Assembly: GCA_023460085.1 (NCBI GenBank)
Contig: JAEWRI010000036.1
Span: 347,449 to 411,448 of the forward strand
Reading direction: 5' to 3'
Length of the DNA stretch: 64,000 nt
Source: Bacillota bacterium
GTDB lineage: Bacteria > Bacillota > Clostridia > Christensenellales > SZUA-584
Part shown: positions 1-7,438 of the stretch, piece by piece
Layout of the letters: every line of letters starts with the position of its first letter
Numbering within the stretch: the stretch's first letter is position 1
Position numbers and translations under genes: made by a program
Notes under the pieces: generated by a model
The model's input: only the letters and a program-made list of their open reading frames with translations
Told to the model about the DNA's origin: nothing
The model's database searches: none

Positions 1-946
1 CCTCCACGCAGCCGCAGATGCCCGGCACCGCCGCCTCCTCCTTGCCCAGCAGCATGTGGCATGTAGACGTGCCCATGATGGCGAGCATCTTGCCCGGCCC
101 GTCAATACCCACCGCGGGCACGGTAACGTGGGCGTCCACGTTGCCCACCGCCACGGGCGTGCCTTCCCTGAGCCCAGTGAGCGCCGCCATCGCCTTTGTG
201 ACTCCGCCCGCCGTGCTGCCCAGCGGTGTGATGGGGCAATTCAGCTTGGTCGATACGATATCCTTCATGCGCGGATCCAGCGCGGCAAAGAAATCCTCGC
301 CCGGATAGCCGGTGCGCTTGTTCCAGATTGCCTTGTAGCCCGCAGTGCACGAATTGCGCGTCTGCACCCCCGTCAGCTGCCAGACGATCCAGTCCGCCGC
401 CTCCATGAAGAAGTCCATCTCTTCATACACCTCGGGCGCTTCCGCCAGCACCTGCCACACCTTCGGAAACAGCCACTCGGACGAAATCTTGCCGCCATAC
501 AGTGGAAGCCAGGGCTGCGCCGTCTCCGCCGCGATCGCGTTGAGCGCGTTGGCCTTGTCCTGCGCGGCATGATGCTTCCAGAGCTTGATGTATGCGTTGG
601 GTTCGCCCTTGAACTTCTCCAGCATGCACAGCGGAGTGCCGTCGGCTTTCACGGGCAGCACCGTACACGCAGTAAAGTCCACGCCCACGCCGATGACATC
701 GTCGGCGCTCACGCCCGCCTTCTTCAGTACCTCGGGTATCGTTGCCGCCAGCACGTCCACGTAGTCCTGCGGGTGCTGCAGCGCGAAATCGACGCCCAGT
801 TTCGTGCCGTCCGGCAGCGTTTCGTCCATGACGGCGTGCGGGTAATCCAGCACGCTCGTGGCTACCTCCGCGCCGGTGTCCGCGTCCACCAGCAGCGCGC
901 GGCCCGACAATGTGCCGTAATCCAGTCCTAAAGCGTATTTGGCCAT
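1..946 (-). CDS. araB: Ribulokinase AraB, C-terminal part beyond window
   Basis: ATP-dependent phosphorylation of L-ribulose to L-ribulose 5-phosphate in arabinose catabolism, cytoplasmic. The visible 315 residues (family about 550) begin MAKYALGLDYGTLSGRALLV, the FGGY-kinase phosphate-1 region, and contain GVDFTACTVLP and MGTSTCHMLL near the cut end; the latter is typical of AraB rather than xylulokinase. The start ATG at 946 follows AAAGGGGATTT as ribosome binding site. It overlaps the 3' end of araR by 19 bp on the same strand, so the two are co-transcribed and probably coupled. The rest of the gene is cut off by the window edge, not broken. Confidence 0.93.
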   Translation of the reverse strand, partial: MAKYALGLDYGTLSGRALLVDADTGAEVATSVLDYPHAVMDETLPDGTKLGVDFALQHPQDYVDVLAATIPEVLKKAGVSADDVIGVGVDFTACTVLPVKADGTPLCMLEKFKGEPNAYIKLWKHHAAQDKANALNAIAAETAQPWLPLYGGKISSEWLFPKVWQVLAEAPEVYEEMDFFMEAADWIVWQLTGVQTRNSCTAGYKAIWNKRTGYPGEDFFAALDPRMKDIVSTKLNCPITPLGSTAGGVTKAMAALTGLREGTPVAVGNVDAHVTVPAVGIDGPGKMLAIMGTSTCHMLLGKEEAAVPGICGCVE

Positions 947-2052
947 ATTAAATCCCCTTTCGGATGATTGATCGGTTCAATGGCGCGGGTTGAAGCGCGC
1001 ACAACAAGCTCCGGCGCGAACACACGCCTCGGCCTCTCCAGCCGCCCCTCCAGCATGCCGATAAGGAAGCGTGCCGCCTGCTCCCCCATGTCGCGCTTGG
1101 GGTGCCGGACGGAGGTAAACGCGTCCGCGGCGCTGGGCGATATCGAATCGTCATAGCCCACCACGGAGATGTCGTCCGAGATGCGCAGCCCCTTGTCGCG
1201 TATCGCCTGCGCCACCATCAGCGCGTACTGATCGTTGTAGCACACCACCGCCGTGGGCGGATTCGGCAAGGAAAGCCGCTTTTGCGTAAACATGTACGGA
1301 AAGTCGAACATCTCCGCCGTGGTGAATTCCCCGATGTCCTCCGGCAGCGCCGGTACGCCGTACTCTGCCAGCGCGCGCAGGTAGCCCCGCTTGCGCTCCA
1401 CGCCCTGCCGGTCGTCCGTCTTGAATATGCCCGCGATGCGCCGATGCCCCAGCCGCAGCAGATGCTCCGCCGCCATGTGCCCGCCCTGCTCGTCATCCAT
1501 CACCACGCAGGCGCTGTCAAAATCGCCGTAGCACGCGTTGATGAACACCGAAGGAATTCCTCGGGAACGGGTTTCCTCCAGCAGCCGCAGGTTGTCGTTG
1601 GCATACGCGCTGCGCGTCGGCTCAATAATGAGTCCGGAGACGCCGTGATCCAGCACGCTCTGCAGATACTGCGCCTCCCGCGCCTTGATGTTGTTGGTGT
1701 TGGACAGCAGCATCATGCAGCCCTCGTCCGAGAGCACCTGCTCGATGCCCGATATGATGCCGGGAAACACGAATCCCGCGATGTACGTGGTGATCACCGC
1801 GATGATCTGCCGTCCCTTGGCGTTCTTGTTGTAGCTGCTGAAGCTGCCGCGTCCCTGTTCGGAGCTCACCAGCCCTTCCGCGACGAGCGCGGCAAGCGCC
1901 TGCCGTACGGTGTGGCGGCTTACGCTGAACTTCTCCGTCAGCTCGTGCTCGGAGGGCAGGCGTTCGCCGTAAGCGATGATGTCGTCTTTAATCAGGTGAG
2001 CGATGTAGTTGCGAACCATTTCATACTTGGGGATGTCGAGCCTGTCGTCCAT
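928..2052 (-). CDS. araR: AraR-type GntR/LacI hybrid repressor
   Basis: Arabinose-responsive transcriptional repressor, 374 aa. Residues 1-75 form a GntR winged helix (PSEHELTEKFSVSRHTVRQAL) and residues about 80-360 a LacI/periplasmic-binding-like sensor (VSGLIIEPTRSA, SVVGYDDSISP). This domain combination, the downstream araB and an operator matching the known Bacillus AraR site together identify AraR. The gene is first in the operon and its own promoter carries the operator just downstream of the -10, so negative autoregulation relieved by arabinose is expected. Length and motifs are complete. Confidence 0.93.
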   Translation of the reverse strand: MDDRLDIPKYEMVRNYIAHLIKDDIIAYGERLPSEHELTEKFSVSRHTVRQALAALVAEGLVSSEQGRGSFSSYNKNAKGRQIIAVITTYIAGFVFPGIISGIEQVLSDEGCMMLLSNTNNIKAREAQYLQSVLDHGVSGLIIEPTRSAYANDNLRLLEETRSRGIPSVFINACYGDFDSACVVMDDEQGGHMAAEHLLRLGHRRIAGIFKTDDRQGVERKRGYLRALAEYGVPALPEDIGEFTTAEMFDFPYMFTQKRLSLPNPPTAVVCYNDQYALMVAQAIRDKGLRISDDISVVGYDDSISPSAADAFTSVRHPKRDMGEQAARFLIGMLEGRLERPRRVFAPELVVRASTRAIEPINHPKGDLIWPNTL

Positions 2053-2066
2053 GAATGGCTCCTTTT

Positions 2067-2084
2067 AACTTGTACGTACAAGTT
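2067..2084. promoter_or_regulatory. AraR operator, 18-bp perfect palindrome
   Basis: AACTTGTACGTACAAGTT is a perfect 18-bp palindrome. Its TTGTACGTACAA core is that of the AraR box described in Bacillus (ATTTGTACGTACAAAT). It lies between the araR -10 element and the araR start codon, covering the predicted transcription start. Confidence 0.92.
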
Positions 2085-2085
2085 G

Positions 2086-2114
2086 ATTATAAATAAATGT
2101 CATACCGCTGTCAA
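2086..2114 (-). promoter_or_regulatory. araR-araB promoter
   Basis: On the minus strand TTGACA (2109-2114) and TATAAT (2086-2091) are both perfect sigma-A consensus, separated by 17 bp. A promoter this strong needs tight repression, which fits the operator immediately downstream. Confidence 0.92.
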
Positions 2115-2196
2115 GGCACATACACGCTGGTTTTTACTGCATTCGTATGTTATTGTCATAATAAAAAGAAGAACCTGCCAAAAGGGAGAGTTATCC

Positions 2197-2577
2197 ATGC
2201 TTGAAGGAATCGCTTTGGGGAACATCATGATAGACTGCGGCGATGCGGAAGCCCTGTGCGCGTTTTACCACGGTCTGCTGGGAGGAGAGCGGTGTGTGCT
2301 GTTCGGCATGCCCGTGCTGAGAAGCCCGGAAGGACTGGTGCTCATGTTCAGCACGGAGCAGGACTACGTCCCGCCGGTGTGGCCGGAGCAGCCGGGCCGA
2401 CAGCAAAAGCAGATGCACTTTGATTTTCAGGTACCCGACGTACCGGCCGCCGTCCGGCAGGCCGAGGCGCTGGGCGCGGTCAAAGCGGAATCGCAGTTCG
2501 GCGGAGACGACTTTACAACGATGCGCGATCCCGCCGGGCACCCGTTCTGCCTGTGCGACAGCGGAAACGAGCCGTAA
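2197..2577 (+). CDS. VOC (glyoxalase-like) family protein
   Basis: 126 aa, one vicinal-oxygen-chelate module pair: an N-terminal half beginning LEGIALGNIMIDCGDAEALC with the FYHGLLGG segment typical of glyoxalase-like domains, and a C-terminal half (MHFDFQVPDVPAAVRQAEAL ... DPAGHPFCLC). Such proteins bind a metal between two beta-alpha-beta-beta-beta units; substrate cannot be told from sequence. The ATG at 2197 was chosen because AAAGGGAGAG lies 7 nt upstream; the open frame extends further 5' only as an antisense shadow of araR. It is divergent from araR and followed by a convergent gene. Confidence 0.82.
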   Translation: MLEGIALGNIMIDCGDAEALCAFYHGLLGGERCVLFGMPVLRSPEGLVLMFSTEQDYVPPVWPEQPGRQQKQMHFDFQVPDVPAAVRQAEALGAVKAESQFGGDDFTTMRDPAGHPFCLCDSGNEP

Positions 2578-2615
2578 ACGCCATATCCCAAGTACGGACA
2601 GCGCGCCCTCCGGCC

Positions 2616-3188
2616 TTACGCTTTTCCTGCTTTGCCGGTTTCAGCATGAACGAGAATATCCCGGAGATGGGCCAGTATGAAACGCTGTGCCTTGGGCGGG
2701 TATAATACCGCCATGTAGCGGCCCTTGACGCCTTCCCTCATTTCGGAATATATGCCCAATGCGGCACCCTTTTCCGTTATCCCCCGATGACTTTTGCCAT
2801 CGGCACCGGCGGCCGTTTTGAGGTATCCCTGTGCCGTCAGCCATGCGGTGACGGCAGTCACGGAGAGCCGCCTGCGGCCCGGCGCAGCTCCGGCAATCGC
2901 TGTGATCAGCCCGGTGATGTTGACCGGAACATCCCCCACCGCGACGCGGCGCAGCTCCTCGTCGGTGATATGAAAGGGAGGAAGATTCTCCTCGCGCTGG
3001 GGCGGCTTGCCGTAATCCGCAATGACCTGTTCCAGCACACCTGCCACATAGACGAAGCAGCGCGAAAGGCGCGCGTTATTAAGTATCGTATCCTTTGGCA
3101 TCGCGGCGTCCGTGATGGGATCAACACCCTCCCCAAGCTTCGCAATAACCTCCCGCGCGCGCACCAGCTTGTCCAGCTCCGTCACCAT
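2616..3188 (-). CDS. Conserved hypothetical protein
   Basis: 190 aa, soluble, no signal peptide or membrane segment. The start at MVTELDKLV is preferred because GGGAGG lies about 9 nt upstream; an upstream extension of the frame lacks a ribosome binding site. The N-terminal part (GVDPITDAAMPKDTILNNAR followed by LSRCFVYVAGVLEQVI) resembles a segment I associate with uncharacterised Clostridia proteins, and the C-terminal part (LSVTAVTAWLTAQGYLKTA, then HRGITEKGAALGI) looks like a winged-helix-type fold. Function is not known. It stands alone between a convergent VOC gene and the M14 peptidase gene on the same strand. Confidence 0.7.
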   Translation of the reverse strand: MVTELDKLVRAREVIAKLGEGVDPITDAAMPKDTILNNARLSRCFVYVAGVLEQVIADYGKPPQREENLPPFHITDEELRRVAVGDVPVNITGLITAIAGAAPGRRRLSVTAVTAWLTAQGYLKTAAGADGKSHRGITEKGAALGIYSEMREGVKGRYMAVLYPPKAQRFILAHLRDILVHAETGKAGKA

Positions 3189-3261
3189 GAGCATGCCCCT
3201 CCCGCATTCCTTTGTCAGGAAACAACATACCATATTTCCCGGCAAATTGCAAACTGATGTT

Positions 3262-4536
3262 CTATTTCACGGTCGCTGCATAGACCAGCATGGGCAGGTT
3301 GTCGGCATAGATGGTGTCGAACTGCGAGATGGGCAGCGGATTCCTGCCCTGCCCCACCTCGATGGTGTAGCCCGGCCTGCGGTAGTCCTGTATGAACCAA
3401 TCCTTGTAGCCCGCGTACGAAGCGATGCCTTCGGGCGCGGCCAGCGCGTAGCCGCTGAGGGAGGAAAGCTGCTCTCCAATCGGCTGGGCATCGGCGGGTG
3501 CAAGGTCCATGAAGTCCCAGAAGATAACCTCTCCCTGGCTGTGATACGCCAGCACGAGGCGCGGGTTCACGCTGCGCGTAAAATCCACCATCGCGCGGCT
3601 CTCCGGCTCAGACTCCGGGTACGGCCCGGAATAGCGCGTCGGTCCGGGGCCGGTGATGCCCATGGCCTCCTCGGCCTGTTTGGACTGCTCCCACGCCGCG
3701 TTGTAGTTATGGTTGAGATCGACACCGCGGATGTTGGCCTCCCAGACCTGCGAAAAATCCATACTGCCGTCGTTCCAGCGGATGAGGTCGTCGTAATAAG
3801 GATTGCCCGGCTGCAGCCCGTCTATGACGAGATCGACGCCGTCCGGGTTGACCATCGGCACCAGATAGATGCTGACCTCGTTCCACAGGTCGGCGGGACG
3901 GTGACCTGCGAGCGGCTGGCCCAGCGCGTAGGCTTTGGCGTAGTCTTCGGCGAACTTCATGAGTACGGGAGAGGTGATCCACTCCAGCGCGTGATGCGCC
4001 GCGTTATAAAGCACCGTACGGTTTCCTCTGCCCAGCCGCAGATACGGCAGCTCCTTGCCGAGCACGCTGCTGCCGATGGTGCCCGTTTCGATGAAGGGGT
4101 AGCGCGCTTTGAGGCCCTGAACGTCACGCATCATCACCGCCCAGGTATAGCCGATGGTCGTATCCACCACGTCAAAGCTGTACGGTACGACGATGCGCTG
4201 CCCCACGCTCAGCCGCTGCGGATCGACGCCGGGGTTCGCCGCCAGCAGCAGGGGAAGCCGCGCGCCGTATTTTCGCGCAATGGCGTAGAGCGTATCGCCG
4301 GGCTGTACGAAGTAGACGTCGTAGCCGAGCAGAAAACGCTCCATCGCGCGCCGCGTGTTGGCGCCCACCACGCCGTCCGGCATCAACCCAAAGCGCCGCT
4401 GAAAGGCCACGACCGCGGACTGCGTGCGCATGCCGAAGCGTCCGTCTACCGCGCCGGGATCGAAGCCCAGCTTCTTCAGCAGCGCCTGTACCTCCATCAC
4501 ATCGGATCCATATGTACCCAGCTTCAGCACCCGCAT
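3262..4536 (-). CDS. PG-binding/LysM/M14 zinc carboxypeptidase (gamma-D-Glu-diaminopimelate endopeptidase type)
   Basis: 424 aa. Domains in order: peptidoglycan-binding type 1 (about 6-66, LLKKLGFDPGAVDGRFG), LysM (about 74-118, YFVQPGDTLYAIARKYG), peptidase M14 (about 130-420). Zinc ligands are visible as H182/E185 (HHALE) and H332 (AYHSQGE); the catalytic glutamate is E393 (IEVGQGRNP). This arrangement matches bacterial endopeptidase I enzymes that cut gamma-D-glutamyl-diaminopimelate bonds, known in spore-formers. There is no signal peptide, which suggests action in the mother cell or release by lysis. It lies 55 bp downstream of the DUF1576 gene on the same strand. Confidence 0.9.
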   Translation of the reverse strand: MRVLKLGTYGSDVMEVQALLKKLGFDPGAVDGRFGMRTQSAVVAFQRRFGLMPDGVVGANTRRAMERFLLGYDVYFVQPGDTLYAIARKYGARLPLLLAANPGVDPQRLSVGQRIVVPYSFDVVDTTIGYTWAVMMRDVQGLKARYPFIETGTIGSSVLGKELPYLRLGRGNRTVLYNAAHHALEWITSPVLMKFAEDYAKAYALGQPLAGHRPADLWNEVSIYLVPMVNPDGVDLVIDGLQPGNPYYDDLIRWNDGSMDFSQVWEANIRGVDLNHNYNAAWEQSKQAEEAMGITGPGPTRYSGPYPESEPESRAMVDFTRSVNPRLVLAYHSQGEVIFWDFMDLAPADAQPIGEQLSSLSGYALAAPEGIASYAGYKDWFIQDYRRPGYTIEVGQGRNPLPISQFDTIYADNLPMLVYAATVK

Positions 4537-4591
4537 CGCACTATCCCCCTTACATTGCTACGATCAGGATATTCGGCGGCGGACGGATATG

Positions 4592-5893
4592 TTATTCAGG
4601 CAGCACGATTTCAGTCGCACCGTCGGACTTCTTTTTCTTCAGGAACACATCCAGCAGCGGAACCATCACCGCTGCCACCAGCCCGGCGGAAAAGCCCGTG
4701 TTATAAAGATTCATGCCGCCGTGCATCACGCCAGAGCTCAGCACCACCGAAGAGTTGATGAAGCCCGCCGCCACACCCCATACCCATCCATAATGCCCCG
4801 ATATGGGTGCGAGCGAGGTGCCGAACAGCGCCGCAAGCAATATCCCCGGATCGTTGATGCTCCATACCTTGGTGAGGCTGCCAAGGAAGACGCCCAGCAG
4901 TACGGGTGAAATGTTCCGGATGTGCTTGCCAAACGCCCCGAAACCCGCCACGGTCAGTATGCCGCCCATCGTCGGCCCGTTCAGCGGCCCGCCCACCAGC
5001 AGCACGTACGCGGCGGCGGCCATGCCGTTGATTCCCATATTTATCAGCGCGGCTCCGTACCCCGCCGTCTCAATAAAATCCGTGCCCAGCCTTCCGGAAC
5101 ACGCGAATATCCGCTTCAGCGCAGCTCCTGGGCTGGGCTGTATGATAAGCCCAGCCGCAATCATCAGCGCAAATAATCCGCTTAAAAAGATGCCGTGCTG
5201 CAGATCTCGCCCCGTGCTCCAAATCGTCTGCAGCGACACTTCGTACCCGTATGATTTGAATATGGAAACATAAATCGTACCCAGCACACCTGCCGTAAAG
5301 CCGGTGTTATACAGGTTAAACCCGCGGTGAACGCGCGTCATCTGCGCCGCCAGCGGCGGCAGCAGCAGCCCGATGCTTGCCCCTGCGGCAAGCCCCAGCG
5401 GAATACGCTCCCACAGCGGAAGATCCACCACAAATATCAGCTCGGTGACGACAGGGGCCATGCTGGTGCCAAAAAGCGCCGTATAGACGTGCCGTGCGAA
5501 GGGCTCTCCGCGCACCCGCGAATACAGCCAAACGCCAAAAATGATGGGCCAGATATTGAAGAGGTTCTTTCCGAATAAGGCGAAGCTGCCCATCAGAAAG
5601 ATGGATGCGGCGGAAACACCGGTAAACCGCACGCCCAGCCGCATGAGCATGCAGACGCTCAGCATCATCAGCAGGCCCGCGTTGACAAATGCCGCGCCAG
5701 CGCCCCCCACGGCGATATAGTCCGTAATGAGTATGTCCGATGTGCCTATGATGCGCCAAAGCCCCTCCGCTATGCTGCCCGGTGGATCCAGATGCAAGCC
5801 AAACACCACGAACTGTGCGGCAAAAACCGCTGTTGTCAAATACCTAGCGTGGTCCGACTCGCCGAGAAAAGTAACGATGTTCCGTCTGCGCAA
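4592..5893 (-). CDS. DUF1576 multi-pass membrane protein
   Basis: 433 aa, about ten to twelve hydrophobic segments. The protein is an internal duplication: FGKNLFNIWPIIFGVWL / ALFGTSMAPV / FNLYNTGFTAGV in the first half recur as FGKHIRNISPVLLGVFL / ALFGTSLAPI / MNLYNTGFSAGL in the second. The family is uncharacterised; two-fold repeats suggest a transporter or channel. The TTG at 5893 has no close ribosome binding site; GGAGG lies about 17 nt upstream. An in-frame ATC at 5905 is spaced 6 nt from that GGAGG, so the true start may be this rare codon. The gene sits behind a structured leader. Confidence 0.85.
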   Translation of the reverse strand: MRRRNIVTFLGESDHARYLTTAVFAAQFVVFGLHLDPPGSIAEGLWRIIGTSDILITDYIAVGGAGAAFVNAGLLMMLSVCMLMRLGVRFTGVSAASIFLMGSFALFGKNLFNIWPIIFGVWLYSRVRGEPFARHVYTALFGTSMAPVVTELIFVVDLPLWERIPLGLAAGASIGLLLPPLAAQMTRVHRGFNLYNTGFTAGVLGTIYVSIFKSYGYEVSLQTIWSTGRDLQHGIFLSGLFALMIAAGLIIQPSPGAALKRIFACSGRLGTDFIETAGYGAALINMGINGMAAAAYVLLVGGPLNGPTMGGILTVAGFGAFGKHIRNISPVLLGVFLGSLTKVWSINDPGILLAALFGTSLAPISGHYGWVWGVAAGFINSSVVLSSGVMHGGMNLYNTGFSAGLVAAVMVPLLDVFLKKKKSDGATEIVLPE

Positions 5894-5962
5894 CTGCCGG
5901 TCGATAGTATCCCTCCTGTCGTTCTTTGTCGAGAAACGTATAACAACGGGTTGCGCATGACG

Positions 5963-6036
5963 AATTTCAGGGGTGAAAAAAAGGTCGTCATGATGCCCGT
6001 ATCCCGATACACCACTTGGCGGCCTGAAATGTTATG
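5963..6036 (-). promoter_or_regulatory. Structured 5' leader of the DUF1576 gene, possible riboswitch-like element
   Basis: Starting about 5 nt after the predicted transcription start, ATTTCAGG (6030-6023 read on the minus strand) can pair with CCTGAAAT (5971-5964), closing about 50 nt. Inside are a GTATC-GG-GATAC hairpin (5999-6010) and a weaker CGCC/GGTG helix. A run of seven T residues (minus strand) follows GACC inside the loop but without a clear terminator stem. I do not recognise a known riboswitch class. Confidence 0.4.
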
Positions 6037-6041
6037 CTTTA

Positions 6042-6071
6042 ATTATAAGATGAATGTTTATATGGTGTCAA
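6042..6071 (-). promoter_or_regulatory. Promoter of the DUF1576 gene
   Basis: Minus-strand TTGACA (6066-6071) and TATAAT (6042-6047) with an 18-bp spacer. The transcription start falls near 6035, leaving a leader of about 140 nt. Confidence 0.82.
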
Positions 6072-6129
6072 GCAGCGCCTGCCGCGTACGGTGGCAATCC
6101 ATGGCAGCCGCCCGGCTTGAGATTCCCGT

Positions 6130-6378
6130 TTAATCCGCCGCAGCCCCTTTCCACGCGGGCAGCACAGACAGCGTGCGCACTGCCAGCGCGTGAGCAGCCT
6201 GCGCATCGAAGCCCTGCGTCCGCATGATGAACTCCGTCGTCCCTTTCAGCTTTTCCGGGTAAGATTGCATCGATCCGTCCAGTCTCGCGCAATAGACACA
6301 ATAGTCTTTGCTCATATCGCCGCCGGGAAAGTCTTCCGGCTTTGTCATGGGCATGCCGCATGCAATACACGTTTTCAT
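6130..6378 (-). CDS. Putative zinc-ribbon protein
   Basis: 82 aa. The N-terminus KTCIACGMPM ... YCVYCARLDG carries two CxxC pairs expected to bind one zinc, as in the small zinc-ribbon family often found near regulators. The C-terminal half is an alpha-helical tail. Its start overlaps the stop of the CMD gene by 4 bp (ATGA), so translation is coupled. Last gene of the TetR operon. Function unknown; DNA or protein binding is plausible. Confidence 0.8.
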   Translation of the reverse strand: MKTCIACGMPMTKPEDFPGGDMSKDYCVYCARLDGSMQSYPEKLKGTTEFIMRTQGFDAQAAHALAVRTLSVLPAWKGAAAD

Positions 6379-6701
6379 TCCCGTTCCTCCTTCCCGGCTG
6401 CCGCGTCGTACGCTTCCAGCGCGGGCAGCAAACAGTGCATCACGCCCGCAACGCCCGACGTGGTCAGCGTCATCAGCACCGCGCCGCGCACCTCCTCGCG
6501 TGTCGCGCCCGCCTGCCGTGCCATCGGCGCATGCGCGGCCACCGCGCCCGCGTCTCCCAGCGCCGCTTTGATGCCGATGTACACAAGCTGCCGCGTTCTG
6601 TCATCCAGCGCGCTTTCCGCGCAGACCGCGCCTATCAGCGCGTCAAACGCCTGTGCGCACTGCGGCGCTTCCTCCCGAAATGCCATAAACGCATTCCGCA
6701 T
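6375..6701 (-). CDS. Carboxymuconolactone decarboxylase (AhpD-like) family protein
   Basis: 108 aa, helical CMD fold: DDRTRQLVYIGIKAALGDAG followed by AHAPMARQAGATREEVRGAV and the hydrophobic GVAGVMHCLL segment. AhpD-type enzymes use a CxxC pair for peroxide metabolism; that pair is absent here, so a disulfide reductase role is unlikely. Start chosen at MRNAFMAF because AAGGAGG lies 8 nt upstream; a longer GTG start lacks a site. Middle gene of the operon, 38 bp after tetR. Confidence 0.85.
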   Translation of the reverse strand: MRNAFMAFREEAPQCAQAFDALIGAVCAESALDDRTRQLVYIGIKAALGDAGAVAAHAPMARQAGATREEVRGAVLMTLTTSGVAGVMHCLLPALEAYDAAAGKEERE

Positions 6702-6739
6702 GTCTTTTGCCTCCTTCAATGCGGGCACGCCCCGCGTCT

Positions 6740-7348
6740 TTATTCACCAGCACCCTGCCGGCTCAGCGTTTCCGTCTGCGGCACCGCCAAAGCCATGTAG
6801 AAATCCGCCAGCGTCGTGCCGTACCGGCGGATGACGCCGCCCGCCGGCGCGAAGAGATCCCCGTTGGCAAGGTAATGGTGCACCAGTCCTACCCACGTGT
6901 TGAACAGCAGCGCCGTATCCTTCCCGGCGCAAGCCGATTCCGCCGCGGCGACGCGGCTGAAATGCAGCGATACCGCCGACTGCACCGCCAGCCAAGCGTC
7001 ACGCGCGCCCTGCGGCAGCAAGCGGTTCTCGATGACGAGCCGCGTATAGAAAGGCTCGAATTCCGCGATGCCCCGCAGATGCGCCTCCAGCAGCCCGCGC
7101 AGCGTACCGCAGCCCTCGGAGAGCGCGTGCGTGCGCGCGGCGATGGCCCCGCAGACCTGCGCCGTCACCTGCGTCACCAGCGCCTCCTGCGTCTCGAAGT
7201 GCAGAAATACCGTGCCGTGTGATACCCCCGCCGCCTGCGCAATGTCCGACATGCGCGCCGACACAATCCCCTTTTTCGCAAATACCCGGCAAGCCGCCTC
7301 TGTCAGCAGTTGCCTGGTTTCTTGCTTTTGCCGCTGCCGTTTTTCCAT
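6740..7348 (-). CDS. TetR/AcrR family transcriptional regulator
   Basis: 202 aa. N-terminal HTH (about 10-56, ARMSDIAQAAGVSHGTVFLH) followed by a ligand-binding helical domain. It heads an operon with the CMD and zinc-ribbon genes and is transcribed from a strong promoter that carries two consecutive TGACT-N4-AGTCA sites, so autorepression is likely. The ligand is unknown; the CMD neighbour suggests a small reactive or aromatic compound, which is inference only. Confidence 0.93.
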   Translation of the reverse strand: MEKRQRQKQETRQLLTEAACRVFAKKGIVSARMSDIAQAAGVSHGTVFLHFETQEALVTQVTAQVCGAIAARTHALSEGCGTLRGLLEAHLRGIAEFEPFYTRLVIENRLLPQGARDAWLAVQSAVSLHFSRVAAAESACAGKDTALLFNTWVGLVHHYLANGDLFAPAGGVIRRYGTTLADFYMALAVPQTETLSRQGAGE

Positions 7349-7351
7349 TTA

Positions 7352-7380
7352 TGACTCCTTAGTCACTGACTATATAGTCA
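7352..7380. promoter_or_regulatory. Tandem TetR operators
   Basis: TGACTATATAGTCA (7367-7380) is a perfect palindrome; TGACTCCTTAGTCA (7352-7365) repeats the same outer half-sites. The two are 15 bp apart centre to centre, and the second contains the AAGGAG ribosome binding site of tetR. Confidence 0.8.
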
Positions 7381-7408
7381 TTATATCGCCAGCTAAAAGC
7401 GCTGTCAA
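7380..7408 (-). promoter_or_regulatory. Promoter of the tetR operon
   Basis: Minus-strand TTGACA (7403-7408), 17-bp spacer, TATAAT (7380-7385), both perfect. Operators begin directly at the downstream edge of the -10 element. Confidence 0.9.
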
Positions 7409-7438
7409 CAGGCACGCCTGCCAATCAGCGCCGAAACG

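Noticed and set aside
1102..2196. Upstream extension of the VOC frame over araR
   Set aside because: It runs antisense through araR. The VOC domain starts at 2197, where a ribosome binding site is present.
3112..4758. Long plus-strand open frame (548 codons) opposite the M14 peptidase gene
   Set aside because: It is antisense to a gene with clear domains and catalytic residues; high GC lengthens antisense frames. No ribosome binding site or recognisable domain.
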